From contig CAZFHS010000022.1 of assembly GCA_964518955.1 (NCBI GenBank), forward strand, positions 30,521-94,520: a stretch of 64,000 nt of DNA, written 5' to 3'. How positions within the stretch are numbered: position 1 is the first letter of the stretch; each line of letters starts with the position of its first letter. The stretch is from JBDGYW01 sp964518955 (GTDB lineage Bacteria > Gemmatimonadota > Gemmatimonadetes > Gemmatimonadales > GWC2-71-9). The translations under genes and the position numbers were made by a program. Shown here one piece after another: positions 8,542 to 16,983 of this stretch. A model generated the notes under the pieces. The model had not been told where the DNA came from and did not search any database. It worked only from the letters and a program-made list of their open reading frames with translations.

Positions 8542-10656
8542 ATGAGAGCGCTGCGATGGGTAACGGCACTATTGGCACTCGCTTCATTTTGGCCGGCGGC
8601 GGCCCATTCCCAGCAGACCGCCGAGGAGCTCTTTCAGGCAGGGCTGTACAAGGAGGAGGCGCAGGGTGACTTGGAAGGGGCGATCGAGTTGTATCGGCAG
8701 CTCGTACACGAGTACCCCGGCAATCGTGCAGTCGGAGCGAAGGCACAGCTTCATATCGGATTGTGTTTAGAGAAGCTCGGTCTGGCCGAAGCGCAGCAGG
8801 CGTACCGAAGCGTGATTGACGACTTTCCCGAGCAGCGGCAGCAGGTGGAGACGGCACGGCAGCGCCTGGCTAGTCTGGCCGAGGAACTTGCCGAGCTGCG
8901 TCGCGGGCCCACGTTCACCAAGATCGAGATAGCCAGCCGGCCGCAGAATGGTGTGCTTTCGCCGGATGGGAGCAGGCTAGCGTTCGTGTCCGGTGGCGGC
9001 GTCTGGGTGATGCCACTCCACGGAAACGTCGATCCGACGATCGCGGGTGAAGCAGTGCGAATCGCGGATGTGGAGGGAGTCTGGGGTGGCTGCAGCCTGC
9101 TCGCGTGGTCCAGAGATGGTCGGTGGGTTGCTGTCAACGGTACGGTCAACAGTGACGATGCCGTCTACGTCGTCCGTGCCACGGGTGGCGAGCAACGGGT
9201 GATCCACATGCCCCCGCGCGGCACGCACGCGTACAGTTATCGCCTGAGCCTCGCTCCCGATGGGGAAACCCTGGCATTCTCGGCGTTGGGACCGGATCAG
9301 GTGGAGGGCCTAAACGAGACACAGAAGCGGTTCATTTACTCGGTTCCGGTGTCGGGCGGAGATCCACGACAACTCACTGAAACGTGGGGGCGTCTCCCGG
9401 CATATGCTCCCGATGGGGAGACAATCGCATACGTGAGCCACAGCCAGCGGCAGGAAGGGTATTGGGAAAGCGACCTGTGGCTGATGCCGGTGTCGGGGGG
9501 AGAGCCGGTAAAAGTGGTCAGCAGCGACAGTGGCAGGATTAGGGGCCCGGTGTGGTCACCGGGGGGTGAATTCATCGCGGCGCATCACGAGCCTGGATTG
9601 AACAACTTCAGTGCGGAGCTTTGGGTCGTTCCTGTGACGTCGGCCGACGCTAGTTCGTCACTCACCAAGATCGCGCTGCCCAATACGAGCTGGAACATGC
9701 TGGCTGGCTGGACGCCGGACGACCAACTTGGCGTCTTCATGACGACTCCCGGTGATGCCGGAGCCGCGTACACCGTTACGGCATCCGGGGGCCGGGCAGT
9801 GCGGGTCACTCCCGAACACGGCGGTCCGTCATTCCTCGAGTGGTCGCCCGATGGAGAGCGTATCTATGCCGTTTGGGATGCTGAGAGTTCCGCTACCACA
9901 CGGGCCACTCCGTATGACTTCGTTGGGTTTGTGCCGGCCGCAGGTGGAACCATGTCTGCGGTTCCCGTGCCATGGGGTGGAGAACTTGAAGCTGCCATTG
10001 GCATAACGCTCTCGCCGGATGGCGGCGAGATCGCGTTCATGGGAATAGAGGGCACCGACAGCACGGTCGGTAGACGCCCGGAACCGGACCAGATGGGGAT
10101 CTGGAAGGTTGGCGTGGCTGGAGGGGAGCCAGTACAGCTTACCTCGGGTCCATCGTACGATGCCTTCCCGAGCTGGTCGCGGGACGGTCGCTGGATCGCG
10201 ATACTCCGTATGACGGACGGGCAAGCCTGGAACGTGCATGTCATTCCCGCAGCCGGGGGCGAAGGCAGACGAGTCACATCGGACGCGGACAGTGTGACAG
10301 CAGGCAGGATCGCGTTTTCGCCCGACGGCGAGAGGATTGCGTTCTTCTCGGCTGGTGCCATCCGGGCTATCCCGGTGCAGGGAGGCCAAGCCGAAACGTT
10401 AGTGACCGTGGGCAGAGTCGGCCCGTTTCCCGAGCTTGATTGGTCGCCGGACGGCACACGGATCGTTCATACATCGGAGGGGAAGACTTGGATTACTCGG
10501 TTGTCCGATGGAACCACTGCGGAGCTGGCCACTGGTCTGTCAGCGCGGCTGCGACACTCCTCCGTTAGTTGGTCGCCGGACGGTCAGAGAATCGCCTTCG
10601 CCGCGTCGATGCCGCAAGAAACCGAGTTCTGGCTGATCAGCGACTTCCTACCGTGA
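8542..10656 (+). CDS. Secreted TPR-like + TolB/PD40 beta-propeller protein
   Basis: This 704-residue protein has a Sec signal peptide (FWPAAAHSQ, about residue 23). TPR-like repeats follow at about 27-120 (LFQAGLYKEEAQGDLEGAIEL, then AKAQLHIGLCLEKLG). A propeller fills about 130-700, with many SPDG/APDG/SRDG turns. GGAG lies 10 bases before the ATG. It is a close paralogue of the protein at 37412: both share KIEIA..PQNGVLSPDG after the TPR part and end EFWLISDFLP. It is third in a kinase-regulator-propeller module. No enzyme motif is visible. Because the upstream kinase also has periplasmic TPR-like repeats, a sensing partnership is plausible but unproven. Confidence 0.9.
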   Translation: MRALRWVTALLALASFWPAAAHSQQTAEELFQAGLYKEEAQGDLEGAIELYRQLVHEYPGNRAVGAKAQLHIGLCLEKLGLAEAQQAYRSVIDDFPEQRQQVETARQRLASLAEELAELRRGPTFTKIEIASRPQNGVLSPDGSRLAFVSGGGVWVMPLHGNVDPTIAGEAVRIADVEGVWGGCSLLAWSRDGRWVAVNGTVNSDDAVYVVRATGGEQRVIHMPPRGTHAYSYRLSLAPDGETLAFSALGPDQVEGLNETQKRFIYSVPVSGGDPRQLTETWGRLPAYAPDGETIAYVSHSQRQEGYWESDLWLMPVSGGEPVKVVSSDSGRIRGPVWSPGGEFIAAHHEPGLNNFSAELWVVPVTSADASSSLTKIALPNTSWNMLAGWTPDDQLGVFMTTPGDAGAAYTVTASGGRAVRVTPEHGGPSFLEWSPDGERIYAVWDAESSATTRATPYDFVGFVPAAGGTMSAVPVPWGGELEAAIGITLSPDGGEIAFMGIEGTDSTVGRRPEPDQMGIWKVGVAGGEPVQLTSGPSYDAFPSWSRDGRWIAILRMTDGQAWNVHVIPAAGGEGRRVTSDADSVTAGRIAFSPDGERIAFFSAGAIRAIPVQGGQAETLVTVGRVGPFPELDWSPDGTRIVHTSEGKTWITRLSDGTTAELATGLSARLRHSSVSWSPDGQRIAFAASMPQETEFWLISDFLP

Positions 10657-10680
10657 GGAGTGTGTAGTCGTATACCCAAG

Positions 10681-10715
10681 GCCCGCAGCCTAAGCGATGT
10701 GCTGCGGGGCTCTTT
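10681..10715. terminator. Bidirectional terminator-like hairpin
   Basis: GCCCGCAGC (10681-10689) pairs with GCTGCGGGGC (10701-10710), 8 perfect pairs plus one bulge, followed by TCTTTA. It lies between the propeller stop at 10656 and the converging metallophosphoesterase remnant, where a shared terminator is expected. Confidence 0.6.
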
Positions 10716-10758
10716 AGATGTGGCGTGAATCGTGGCCAGACCGGCGGCGCTCGGTGCC

Positions 10759-11556
10759 TCACGAAACCTCGAACACCATCTGCACTCGCGGTGCACCATA
10801 ATCGGCTCCGCCAGAGTATACCCTCAGGTTAGGCAGAATTTCCGCGGTTCCACCCCCGTGCGTGTGGCCACAGAGGACTCTCAAATGACAGTCCGGGTGT
10901 GCCTCCATCACCGACAGCAGCACGTCGCCCACATTCTTGCTGGCGAAATGAGGCAGAAAGTCGTCAGTAGAGATCTTCCCTTCGTGCCAACAGGCTTGTC
11001 GAAAAGGAGGAACGTGGGTTACAAGTACGACCGACTGGCTGTTCCCGATGGCTTCTGGTAACACTCTCTCGAAAAAAGCGGCGGCATCGTTAGCCAACGT
11101 CTGAAGGAATTCGAGTCGTTCGCGCTTCCCAAGTGGGAGAAACTCCTCGATCAGGAGAAAGTCATTGAGTACGACGGGACTTGCCCAATAATCTCCGAGT
11201 CTTCCATCAGCCCATGAGTCATGTCCTACGAGAGCAGTGTCTTTCCCGATCGAAACCACGTCGGCGGCATTCAGCCAGACCAAACGGTCGGACTTTCGCG
11301 TCAGCTCGGAAATGGACTCTCGCACCGAGAGTATCGATCCCCTCTAGTAATCGTGGTTCCCCAGTACAAAGTAGATAGGCTTCTGGATCCAATCCTCCAG
11401 CTCCTGCAGGTAGGAAACCACCGTCTCCGCTTCGGCCAGGTCGCCACCCAGGAGCAAAATGTCCGGGTTGTGTGACAATACAGATTCGGCGAACGAGAAT
11501 CGGTGACGTTCGTCCACAAAGTTCAGGTGTATGTCGGTTGCCCAGGCACAGCGCAT
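10759..11556 (-). pseudogene. Metallophosphoesterase paralogue with one in-frame amber codon
   Basis: Read as one frame, this matches the protein at 4005-4802 over its whole length. It keeps the same start MRCAWATDIHLNF and every metal-binding motif (GGDLAEAE, VLGNHDY, LVTHVPP, CGHTHGGG). The only interruption is a TAG at 11344-11346, codon 71, where the intact copy has Tyr71 directly after GNHDF. There is no frameshift: the two halves share the same frame. A ribosome site AGGAGG precedes the ATG by 11 bases. A GTG at 11325 could restart translation, but the product would lack the D-X-H, GD and GNHD motifs. It is most simply a recently inactivated gene. Readthrough or a sequencing error cannot be excluded. 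Confidence 0.85.
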
Positions 11557-11718
11557 TGGCGAGTTAGCCTCCTAGTCGTGTTCCGGATTGTTCTGGCGCT
11601 GTGTAATTGTGCTGGACCCCTCGGTATAAACCTTGCCTACGTGATACTCGCTCCTTCGCGCACCAAATGGTAGCTTAGGCAAGCATTCAACCGCTCTACG
11701 CTCGGAGGCAACGTCCCC

Positions 11719-13497
11719 ATGTCCCTCCGCGCCAAACTGATCGCCGTGTTCACCCTCTTCGGCGTGGTGCCCATCGTCGCGCTGGGAGTTTTCACGTACG
11801 TGCGGTCGATGCAGGCGGTTGAAGATCTCGTCGCCGCCCGCACCGCCATCATTGCCGAGCGCGCTACCCAGGAGATCCGTGAACGCTACGCGCTGCGGCA
11901 ATCGGATCTCCTTCTGCTTGCGGAGAACGCGGAGACACAGCGGCTCTACCGCACGACGGTTGCAGGGGAAGAGGCCCGGATCGAGTCGGCGCGCCACAGC
12001 GCAGACGAATACCTGCGCCGTGCCTGGGAGGTGTTTGGAGGTTCGTACCGGCGCGTCGAGTTCCGGGACAGCTCCGGCTTTCTAATTTATGGACTGGGAG
12101 AGGCCGGTGCGGAGCGTGCACTCGGTAGCGACCTATCTTTGAGCGAGTGGCACGATGTGTTGTCGGTGGCTCAACCGATTCTGGATATCGAGGACGGCAG
12201 TGAGTTGGGAACTCTGATCGCGTTTATCCGCGTACGCGCTCTCCTGCCAGATGATGCATTGGCTGTAGTGTTTGGCAGGGAAGGATACTCTACAGTCCTC
12301 GACCGCTCGGTAAACAGGGTGCTGTTTCACCCTAGCCGCGCCGTGTTACAGCAGCCTCTCGCAACGCTGCTGGGTCCTGATGGATGGGGCGTGAGTGAAT
12401 CCGCGTTGTCAGACGGATCCGGGAACTTCAAGTACAGAGAAGAGGACACACCCCACGTAGCATCGTTCGCCTCGCTAGAGACTCCGCCGTGGACAATTGT
12501 GTCGTCGGCATCGGTCGGTGAGTTTGCACCGCCGTTTGCCCGAACACGATTCGTCAACCTGTTGCTCGTGCTGGTTGTTGCAGCGGTGGTCTCTGTGGCG
12601 TTCTTGGTCCTGACAGGGCGACTGACGCGCTCGCTGGGTGCACTGACGTCTGCCGCAGACCAGGTTGCACGAGGTGACTTCACACCTCAGCTGCCACCGG
12701 GCAGCCACGACGAGGTGGGGAGATTGTCTAGCGCATTCGCCCTGATGGTGCAGCAGGTACGTGACATGCTGCGACGCGTTCAGGAAAGTCGCCACATGGC
12801 GGTGATCGGGCAGTTTGCATCGCAACTCTCACATGAGATCCGCAACCCACTCACATCCATAAAGCTGAACCTGCAGGGATTGGACAGGGGTGTGCGAAAA
12901 GGGAGCATCCCGAACGAGTACGAACGATCGATCGGCATCTGCTTGCGTGAGGTAAACAGATTGGACCGTGTGGCAGGGGGTGTGCTCAGCATCGCTCGCA
13001 CTCGCCCGACCGTTCGAGAACCCTGCTCGGTGCACGCTGCGATTCACGAAAGCCTCGAAGCGCTGCGTTCGCAGTTCGGCGAACTGGCCGTTGAAGTACG
13101 ATGCGAGCTGAATGCTGCGACCGACACCGTGAAAGGAGATGCGGCGCAACTGAAGGGAGTGTTTCTGAACCTGTTTCTGAATTCAGCCGACGCTATGCCC
13201 GGCGGAGGTATCCTCGAGGTGTCGAGCGAGAATAGTGAGTCGGCTGGGCAGGGTAGGCAGGCAATACGCATCAGGGTAGCCGATAGTGGCCCCGGCATCC
13301 CGCTAGACCACAGAGAAAAGATCTTCGATCCGTTCTTCAGCACCAAAGAAGACGGGACTGGATTCGGACTCGCTCTCGCACTGCAGGCCGTAGAGGAACA
13401 CGAGGGCGCGCTGACACTCGAAGACACTGTCGCAACCGCGTCCGGCGCGGTCTTTGCAGTTGAGCTGCCGCTGTACGTTGAGGAGCAGACAGCATGA
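11719..13497 (+). CDS. NtrB-like membrane sensor histidine kinase
   Basis: This 592-residue protein has membrane helix 1 (about 8-28), then a periplasmic domain of about 240 residues that may be Cache-like. Helix 2 (about 275-297, VNLLLVLVVAAVVSVAFLVL) is followed by a HAMP domain (ARGDFTPQLPPGSHDEVGRL). HisKA has the NtrB-type H-box QLSHEIRNPLTSIK (H372), and HATPase_c has FLNLFLNSADAMPGGG, ADSGPGIP and DGTGFGLALA. The stop overlaps the start of the NtrC-type regulator (ATGA). Kinases with HEIRNPL boxes typically pair with sigma-54 activators, which fits here. Paralogues are at 24164 and 32776. The gap before it (11557-11718) is a divergent spacer where I see no clear promoter. Confidence 0.95.
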   Translation: MSLRAKLIAVFTLFGVVPIVALGVFTYVRSMQAVEDLVAARTAIIAERATQEIRERYALRQSDLLLLAENAETQRLYRTTVAGEEARIESARHSADEYLRRAWEVFGGSYRRVEFRDSSGFLIYGLGEAGAERALGSDLSLSEWHDVLSVAQPILDIEDGSELGTLIAFIRVRALLPDDALAVVFGREGYSTVLDRSVNRVLFHPSRAVLQQPLATLLGPDGWGVSESALSDGSGNFKYREEDTPHVASFASLETPPWTIVSSASVGEFAPPFARTRFVNLLLVLVVAAVVSVAFLVLTGRLTRSLGALTSAADQVARGDFTPQLPPGSHDEVGRLSSAFALMVQQVRDMLRRVQESRHMAVIGQFASQLSHEIRNPLTSIKLNLQGLDRGVRKGSIPNEYERSIGICLREVNRLDRVAGGVLSIARTRPTVREPCSVHAAIHESLEALRSQFGELAVEVRCELNAATDTVKGDAAQLKGVFLNLFLNSADAMPGGGILEVSSENSESAGQGRQAIRIRVADSGPGIPLDHREKIFDPFFSTKEDGTGFGLALALQAVEEHEGALTLEDTVATASGAVFAVELPLYVEEQTA

Positions 13498-14849
13498 GCG
13501 AGCGCATCCTGGTCGTCGACGACGATCGTTCCATTCGCGAGACATTCGAGCAGCACCTCGGCAGGTCGGGATATCAGGTAGCTACTGTTCCGAGTGCGGA
13601 AGACGCGTTCTCGCTACTCGCTGAGTTCGAGCCGGGGCTCATCGTCACGGATGTGCGGATGCCCGGAATGGACGGGATCGAGTTCCTGAAGCGCGTGCGT
13701 TCCGAGGTTTCTGACCTGGATGTCATCGTCATCACAGCGTTCGACGATATGAATACGGCGGTGAGTGCTATGAAGGCCGGGGCGTACGACTATCTCGTCA
13801 AGCCTCTCGACCTGGACCAGATAGATCTTCTCCTCGAACGGTGCTTCAGAGACAGGACGCTCAGGCAAAGAGCGCAGCAGCTGTCGGCGAGCGCCTCGAA
13901 AGGTCACGAGCTTCACAGCCTCGTTGGCCGCCACCCCGCCATGGTCGAGATCTACAAGCTCATTGGAGTCCTGGCCCAGAACCAAGCAACGGTGCTAGTC
14001 AGAGGCGAGACCGGCACCGGCAAGGAGTGCATCGCCCGAGCGATTCACTTCAACTCGCCGCAGGCCGAGGAACCATTTGTTGCAGTGAACTGTACGGCGC
14101 TAACCGAGTCGCTGCTCGAGTCGGAACTGTTTGGCCACGTTCGCGGGGCTTTCACGGGAGCGGTGGAGAGTCGCAAGGGATACTTCGAACTCGCTGGTGC
14201 GGGCACGGTGTTTTTGGACGAGATCGGAGACATGGGTGCCGAACTTCAGGCAAAGCTGCTTCGGGTGCTCGAGCAGCAGGAGTTCTACCCCGTCGGCGCC
14301 GAGCGCCCACGTGTCACGAAGGCTCGGGTAATTGCGGCAACGCATCGACCGCTCGAGGACCTGGTGGCGAACGGACAATTCAGAGAGGATCTCTACTTCC
14401 GCCTAAAGGTGGTGGAGATCTTCGTGCCTCCTTTGCGAGAGCGCACGGGCGACATCCCTGTTCTCGCTGAGTTTCTGCTCGCGAAGATCGCAACCAAGCT
14501 GCACAAAGAGATGCCACGGATAACCGCCGAGGCAAAGAAGCGTCTCGAATCACACGCCTGGCCCGGGAACGTTCGCGAGTTGGAGAACGCGCTCACGCGT
14601 GCCGTAGTGCTGGCGCGTGGTCCTGCAATAGGCGTCGAGCACATTGCTCTGGGTGCATCACATCCAGATAACCAGTCGAGCGTTTCGCCACATGCTGATG
14701 ACGAGTCGCTCGATGCAGCAGAGGCAGATCACGTTCAACGCATTCTGAAGCGCACTGGTGGCAACAAGCGGCGGGCGGCGAAGGCCCTCGGTATCTCGCG
14801 CCCTCGACTGGACCGGCTGATCGAGAAACACGGCCTGGACGTTTCGTAG
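13494..14849 (+). CDS. NtrC-type sigma-54 activator (module A)
   Basis: This 451-residue protein has a receiver domain (D10/D11, phospho-acceptor D53 in VTDVRMPGMDG). The AAA+ sigma-54 domain has Walker A GETGTGKE, the GAFTGA loop that contacts sigma-54, Walker B VFLDEIGD, and the arginine-finger region FREDLYFRL. A Fis-type helix-turn-helix follows (GGNKRRAAKALGISRPRLDRL). It is coupled by ATGA overlap to the kinase. An intact GAFTGA loop and Walker motifs mean it should be an active ATPase that opens sigma-54 promoters. Such a promoter, with candidate enhancer sites, lies between this gene and the propeller pair that follows. Confidence 0.97.
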   Translation: MSERILVVDDDRSIRETFEQHLGRSGYQVATVPSAEDAFSLLAEFEPGLIVTDVRMPGMDGIEFLKRVRSEVSDLDVIVITAFDDMNTAVSAMKAGAYDYLVKPLDLDQIDLLLERCFRDRTLRQRAQQLSASASKGHELHSLVGRHPAMVEIYKLIGVLAQNQATVLVRGETGTGKECIARAIHFNSPQAEEPFVAVNCTALTESLLESELFGHVRGAFTGAVESRKGYFELAGAGTVFLDEIGDMGAELQAKLLRVLEQQEFYPVGAERPRVTKARVIAATHRPLEDLVANGQFREDLYFRLKVVEIFVPPLRERTGDIPVLAEFLLAKIATKLHKEMPRITAEAKKRLESHAWPGNVRELENALTRAVVLARGPAIGVEHIALGASHPDNQSSVSPHADDESLDAAEADHVQRILKRTGGNKRRAAKALGISRPRLDRLIEKHGLDVS

Positions 14850-14856
14850 CAACAAT

Positions 14857-14882
14857 CCGTTACGTTGTAACGGGCCGTTACC
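14857..14882 (+). promoter_or_regulatory. Candidate enhancer (UAS) for the NtrC-type activator, module A
   Basis: A perfect inverted repeat, CCGTTAC-GTT-GTAACGG, fills 14857-14873. A third half-site, CCGTTACC, is at 14875-14882. It lies roughly 125-150 bp upstream of the start expected from the sigma-54 promoter at 14980. The same CGTTACG core is found at the equivalent place in modules B and C. Confidence 0.6.
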
Positions 14883-14979
14883 ACCTGGCATCGAATCGTT
14901 GCTAATCACCGTATTGGCGCACTAACCGCCGATCCATCCAACACACTGGAGTCCATCGAGTTACGGCGATCGTAGTGAC

Positions 14980-14995
14980 TGGCATCTCGCTTGCC
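14980..14995 (+). promoter_or_regulatory. Sigma-54 promoter for the module A propeller pair
   Basis: TGGCAT-CTCGC-TTGCC places GG at 14981-14982 and GC at 14993-14994 with exactly 10 bases between, matching the -24/-12 consensus TGGCAC-N5-TTGCW. Transcription would start near 15006, giving a leader of about 67 bases before the ATG at 15073. It directly follows the gene for a sigma-54 activator. Confidence 0.7.
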
Positions 14996-15072
14996 TTTCA
15001 CGCAGGTCGCCGACAACGGGTAACAGCAAATCGATAGTTGCTCGGCTCCTGTTCTATGTAAGAGGTGGAACC

Positions 15073-16983
15073 ATGGACTTTTTCACGCGCAAGCGAATTC
15101 TCTCGGCCATGTTGTTGCTTGCGGGCCCGGTTGCAGTTCGTGCACAGGCCGCGCAGGAGATTCCGACGATCGAGCCGACGTACACGCGGATTTTCGGGAG
15201 TGACACGCTCGATATTGGCTGGGGCCCTGCAATGTCACCGGACGGGCGGTGGATTGCGTTTAGTGTCTTTGAGGGCATGGACCGGAGCAACCTCTGGATC
15301 GTGTCCTCCGAAGGCGGTCAACCGATTCGCCTGACCGACGGTGACCACACAGACGGCGCTGTTGTCTGGTTCCCCTCCAGCGACCGAATCGCATTCCGGT
15401 CCATCGATCGGCTGGCCTATTGGGCGATAATGAGCTTGAGTATCGACCCCCAGAGCGGCCATCCGGCGGGTCCGCCACGGGCGGTGACCCTAGAGGGAAG
15501 CTCCGCCTATTTCGACGTATCGCCAGACGGACGGTGGATTGCCTATACGCCGCAAGATCAGGGACACAGGGTGATTCGAATCGTTCCAAGTTCGGGTGGG
15601 GCGGCACGCACCCTCACTCGTGCAGAGGTGGGTTTTCCCGTCTGGGGGCCTGAAGGACGCAACATCTACTACACTCTCTACGGAGAGGATGACGAGAGGA
15701 TCGTCGTGCGGGTTGCAGTGGAAGGAGGAGGGCCTGACACCGTGTTCACCTGGCCGCGCCGGATTCTGCACCAGCCCGGTCCGAACCGTGGTCATGTGCT
15801 TCTCACCGTATCTGAAAACCCGCCAGCTTTTGAGCTGGCTACCATTGAAGGGTACTCGGTCGCCCGCGTGACGTTGCCGGAGGGTATGGAGCCCGCGGAG
15901 CTTACCGCGAACAACGAGTTACTTGCGACAAAGTCCAACACGTTCACCCCTCTGCGGATCCTGCCGGTCGATGGAGGTCCCGCACGCCAACTCACCGATG
16001 CGAGCGCGCACCGAAGCCCACTCGGCTGGAGCACAGATAACCGCGTGTTCTTCGAGACAGAGCTGAACGGCGACGAAATCTTGCTTCTCGCACCGGCCGA
16101 CGGAGGGGCTATGCATCAGGTGAGGTTGCCGGAGTCTCGAATGGCGGAGTTTGCTCCGGTCCTATCTGATGAGGCAGGACACTTGCTTTACGCTGTGTCT
16201 CAGGACAATCCCAGGCTCTCGATTCTCAAGGTCCTTTCACTGGAATCAGGGCGATCCTCGATACTTACTCGTGCTCACGCGCACGATGGGCTAGGTTCGC
16301 TGCTCGGCCGTGGTGGCACGCCATATCGCGACAGGGCGGATTTCCTCTATGTGGAGAGCAAGGGTAGCGTCCGCGAACTGTGGACATCCACACCAGAAGG
16401 GCCCTCCCGGCTGCTGTGGAGCTTTGCCGCAGAGCAAACGCCGACTGCGGTTACTGTACTTGGCGATCGAATCGCGTTCGTACGAAACGAGCCAGCCACG
16501 ACGCTACACCTTGCGACCGCGGGCGACCAAAGAGCCCGCGAGGTACTACATGTGCCCGGCGCACTTGACGAGGTCGCCTGGTCGCCCGACGGCAGGTGGC
16601 TCGCCGCCACTCACTATGACACTCTTGCCGCGGAAGAAGCCGGTGGCAATGCATGGATCATGGTTGTCCAGGTCAGCCCTTCTGGTCAGCTCGTCGGACA
16701 GCCGCGGTTCGTTGGAGACAAGATGCTCGCGTGGTGGAACCTCCACTGGCTTCCAAACAGCAGGGCGGTGCTGGCTACCGGGATGGATGGCAACGTGTGG
16801 CACTTGCCTGTGGATTCGGATGCCGACCCCGTGTGTCTGACGCGTGACGAGCCCAATGTTTCCTGGAACTACGCTATCTCACCAGACGGAAATCACATCG
16901 CATATCACGTCGAGATACCGCAGGGGAGTTCCATTTGGATGGTGGGTTTGGGCGATCTACCCGAAGGAGGAGCGACACGATGA
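15073..16983 (+). CDS. Secreted TolB/PD40 beta-propeller protein, first of a pair (module A)
   Basis: This 636-residue protein has a Sec signal peptide (GPVAVRAQ, about residue 25). A conserved leader (EIPTIEPTYTRIFGSD) follows, then blades with SPDGRWIAF/SPDGRWIAYTP turns throughout. AGAGGTGGA precedes the ATG. Its stop overlaps the next gene as ATGA. That gene encodes a close paralogue sharing the same leader. Unlike the module B and C propellers it has no lipobox, so it is probably soluble and periplasmic or secreted. No catalytic serine triad is visible, so I do not call it a peptidase. A sigma-54 promoter and candidate enhancer lie directly upstream. Confidence 0.9.
   Translation: MDFFTRKRILSAMLLLAGPVAVRAQAAQEIPTIEPTYTRIFGSDTLDIGWGPAMSPDGRWIAFSVFEGMDRSNLWIVSSEGGQPIRLTDGDHTDGAVVWFPSSDRIAFRSIDRLAYWAIMSLSIDPQSGHPAGPPRAVTLEGSSAYFDVSPDGRWIAYTPQDQGHRVIRIVPSSGGAARTLTRAEVGFPVWGPEGRNIYYTLYGEDDERIVVRVAVEGGGPDTVFTWPRRILHQPGPNRGHVLLTVSENPPAFELATIEGYSVARVTLPEGMEPAELTANNELLATKSNTFTPLRILPVDGGPARQLTDASAHRSPLGWSTDNRVFFETELNGDEILLLAPADGGAMHQVRLPESRMAEFAPVLSDEAGHLLYAVSQDNPRLSILKVLSLESGRSSILTRAHAHDGLGSLLGRGGTPYRDRADFLYVESKGSVRELWTSTPEGPSRLLWSFAAEQTPTAVTVLGDRIAFVRNEPATTLHLATAGDQRAREVLHVPGALDEVAWSPDGRWLAATHYDTLAAEEAGGNAWIMVVQVSPSGQLVGQPRFVGDKMLAWWNLHWLPNSRAVLATGMDGNVWHLPVDSDADPVCLTRDEPNVSWNYAISPDGNHIAYHVEIPQGSSIWMVGLGDLPEGGATR

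Noticed and set aside
11344..11346. Amber codon read as pyrrolysine or other recoding
   Set aside because: The intact paralogue has plain Tyr here, the change is one base, and no recoding machinery is visible in the window.
13841..14470. A 209-codon frame inside the NtrC-type activator gene
   Set aside because: It is in another frame of a well-conserved AAA+ domain, without a ribosome site or recognisable motif.
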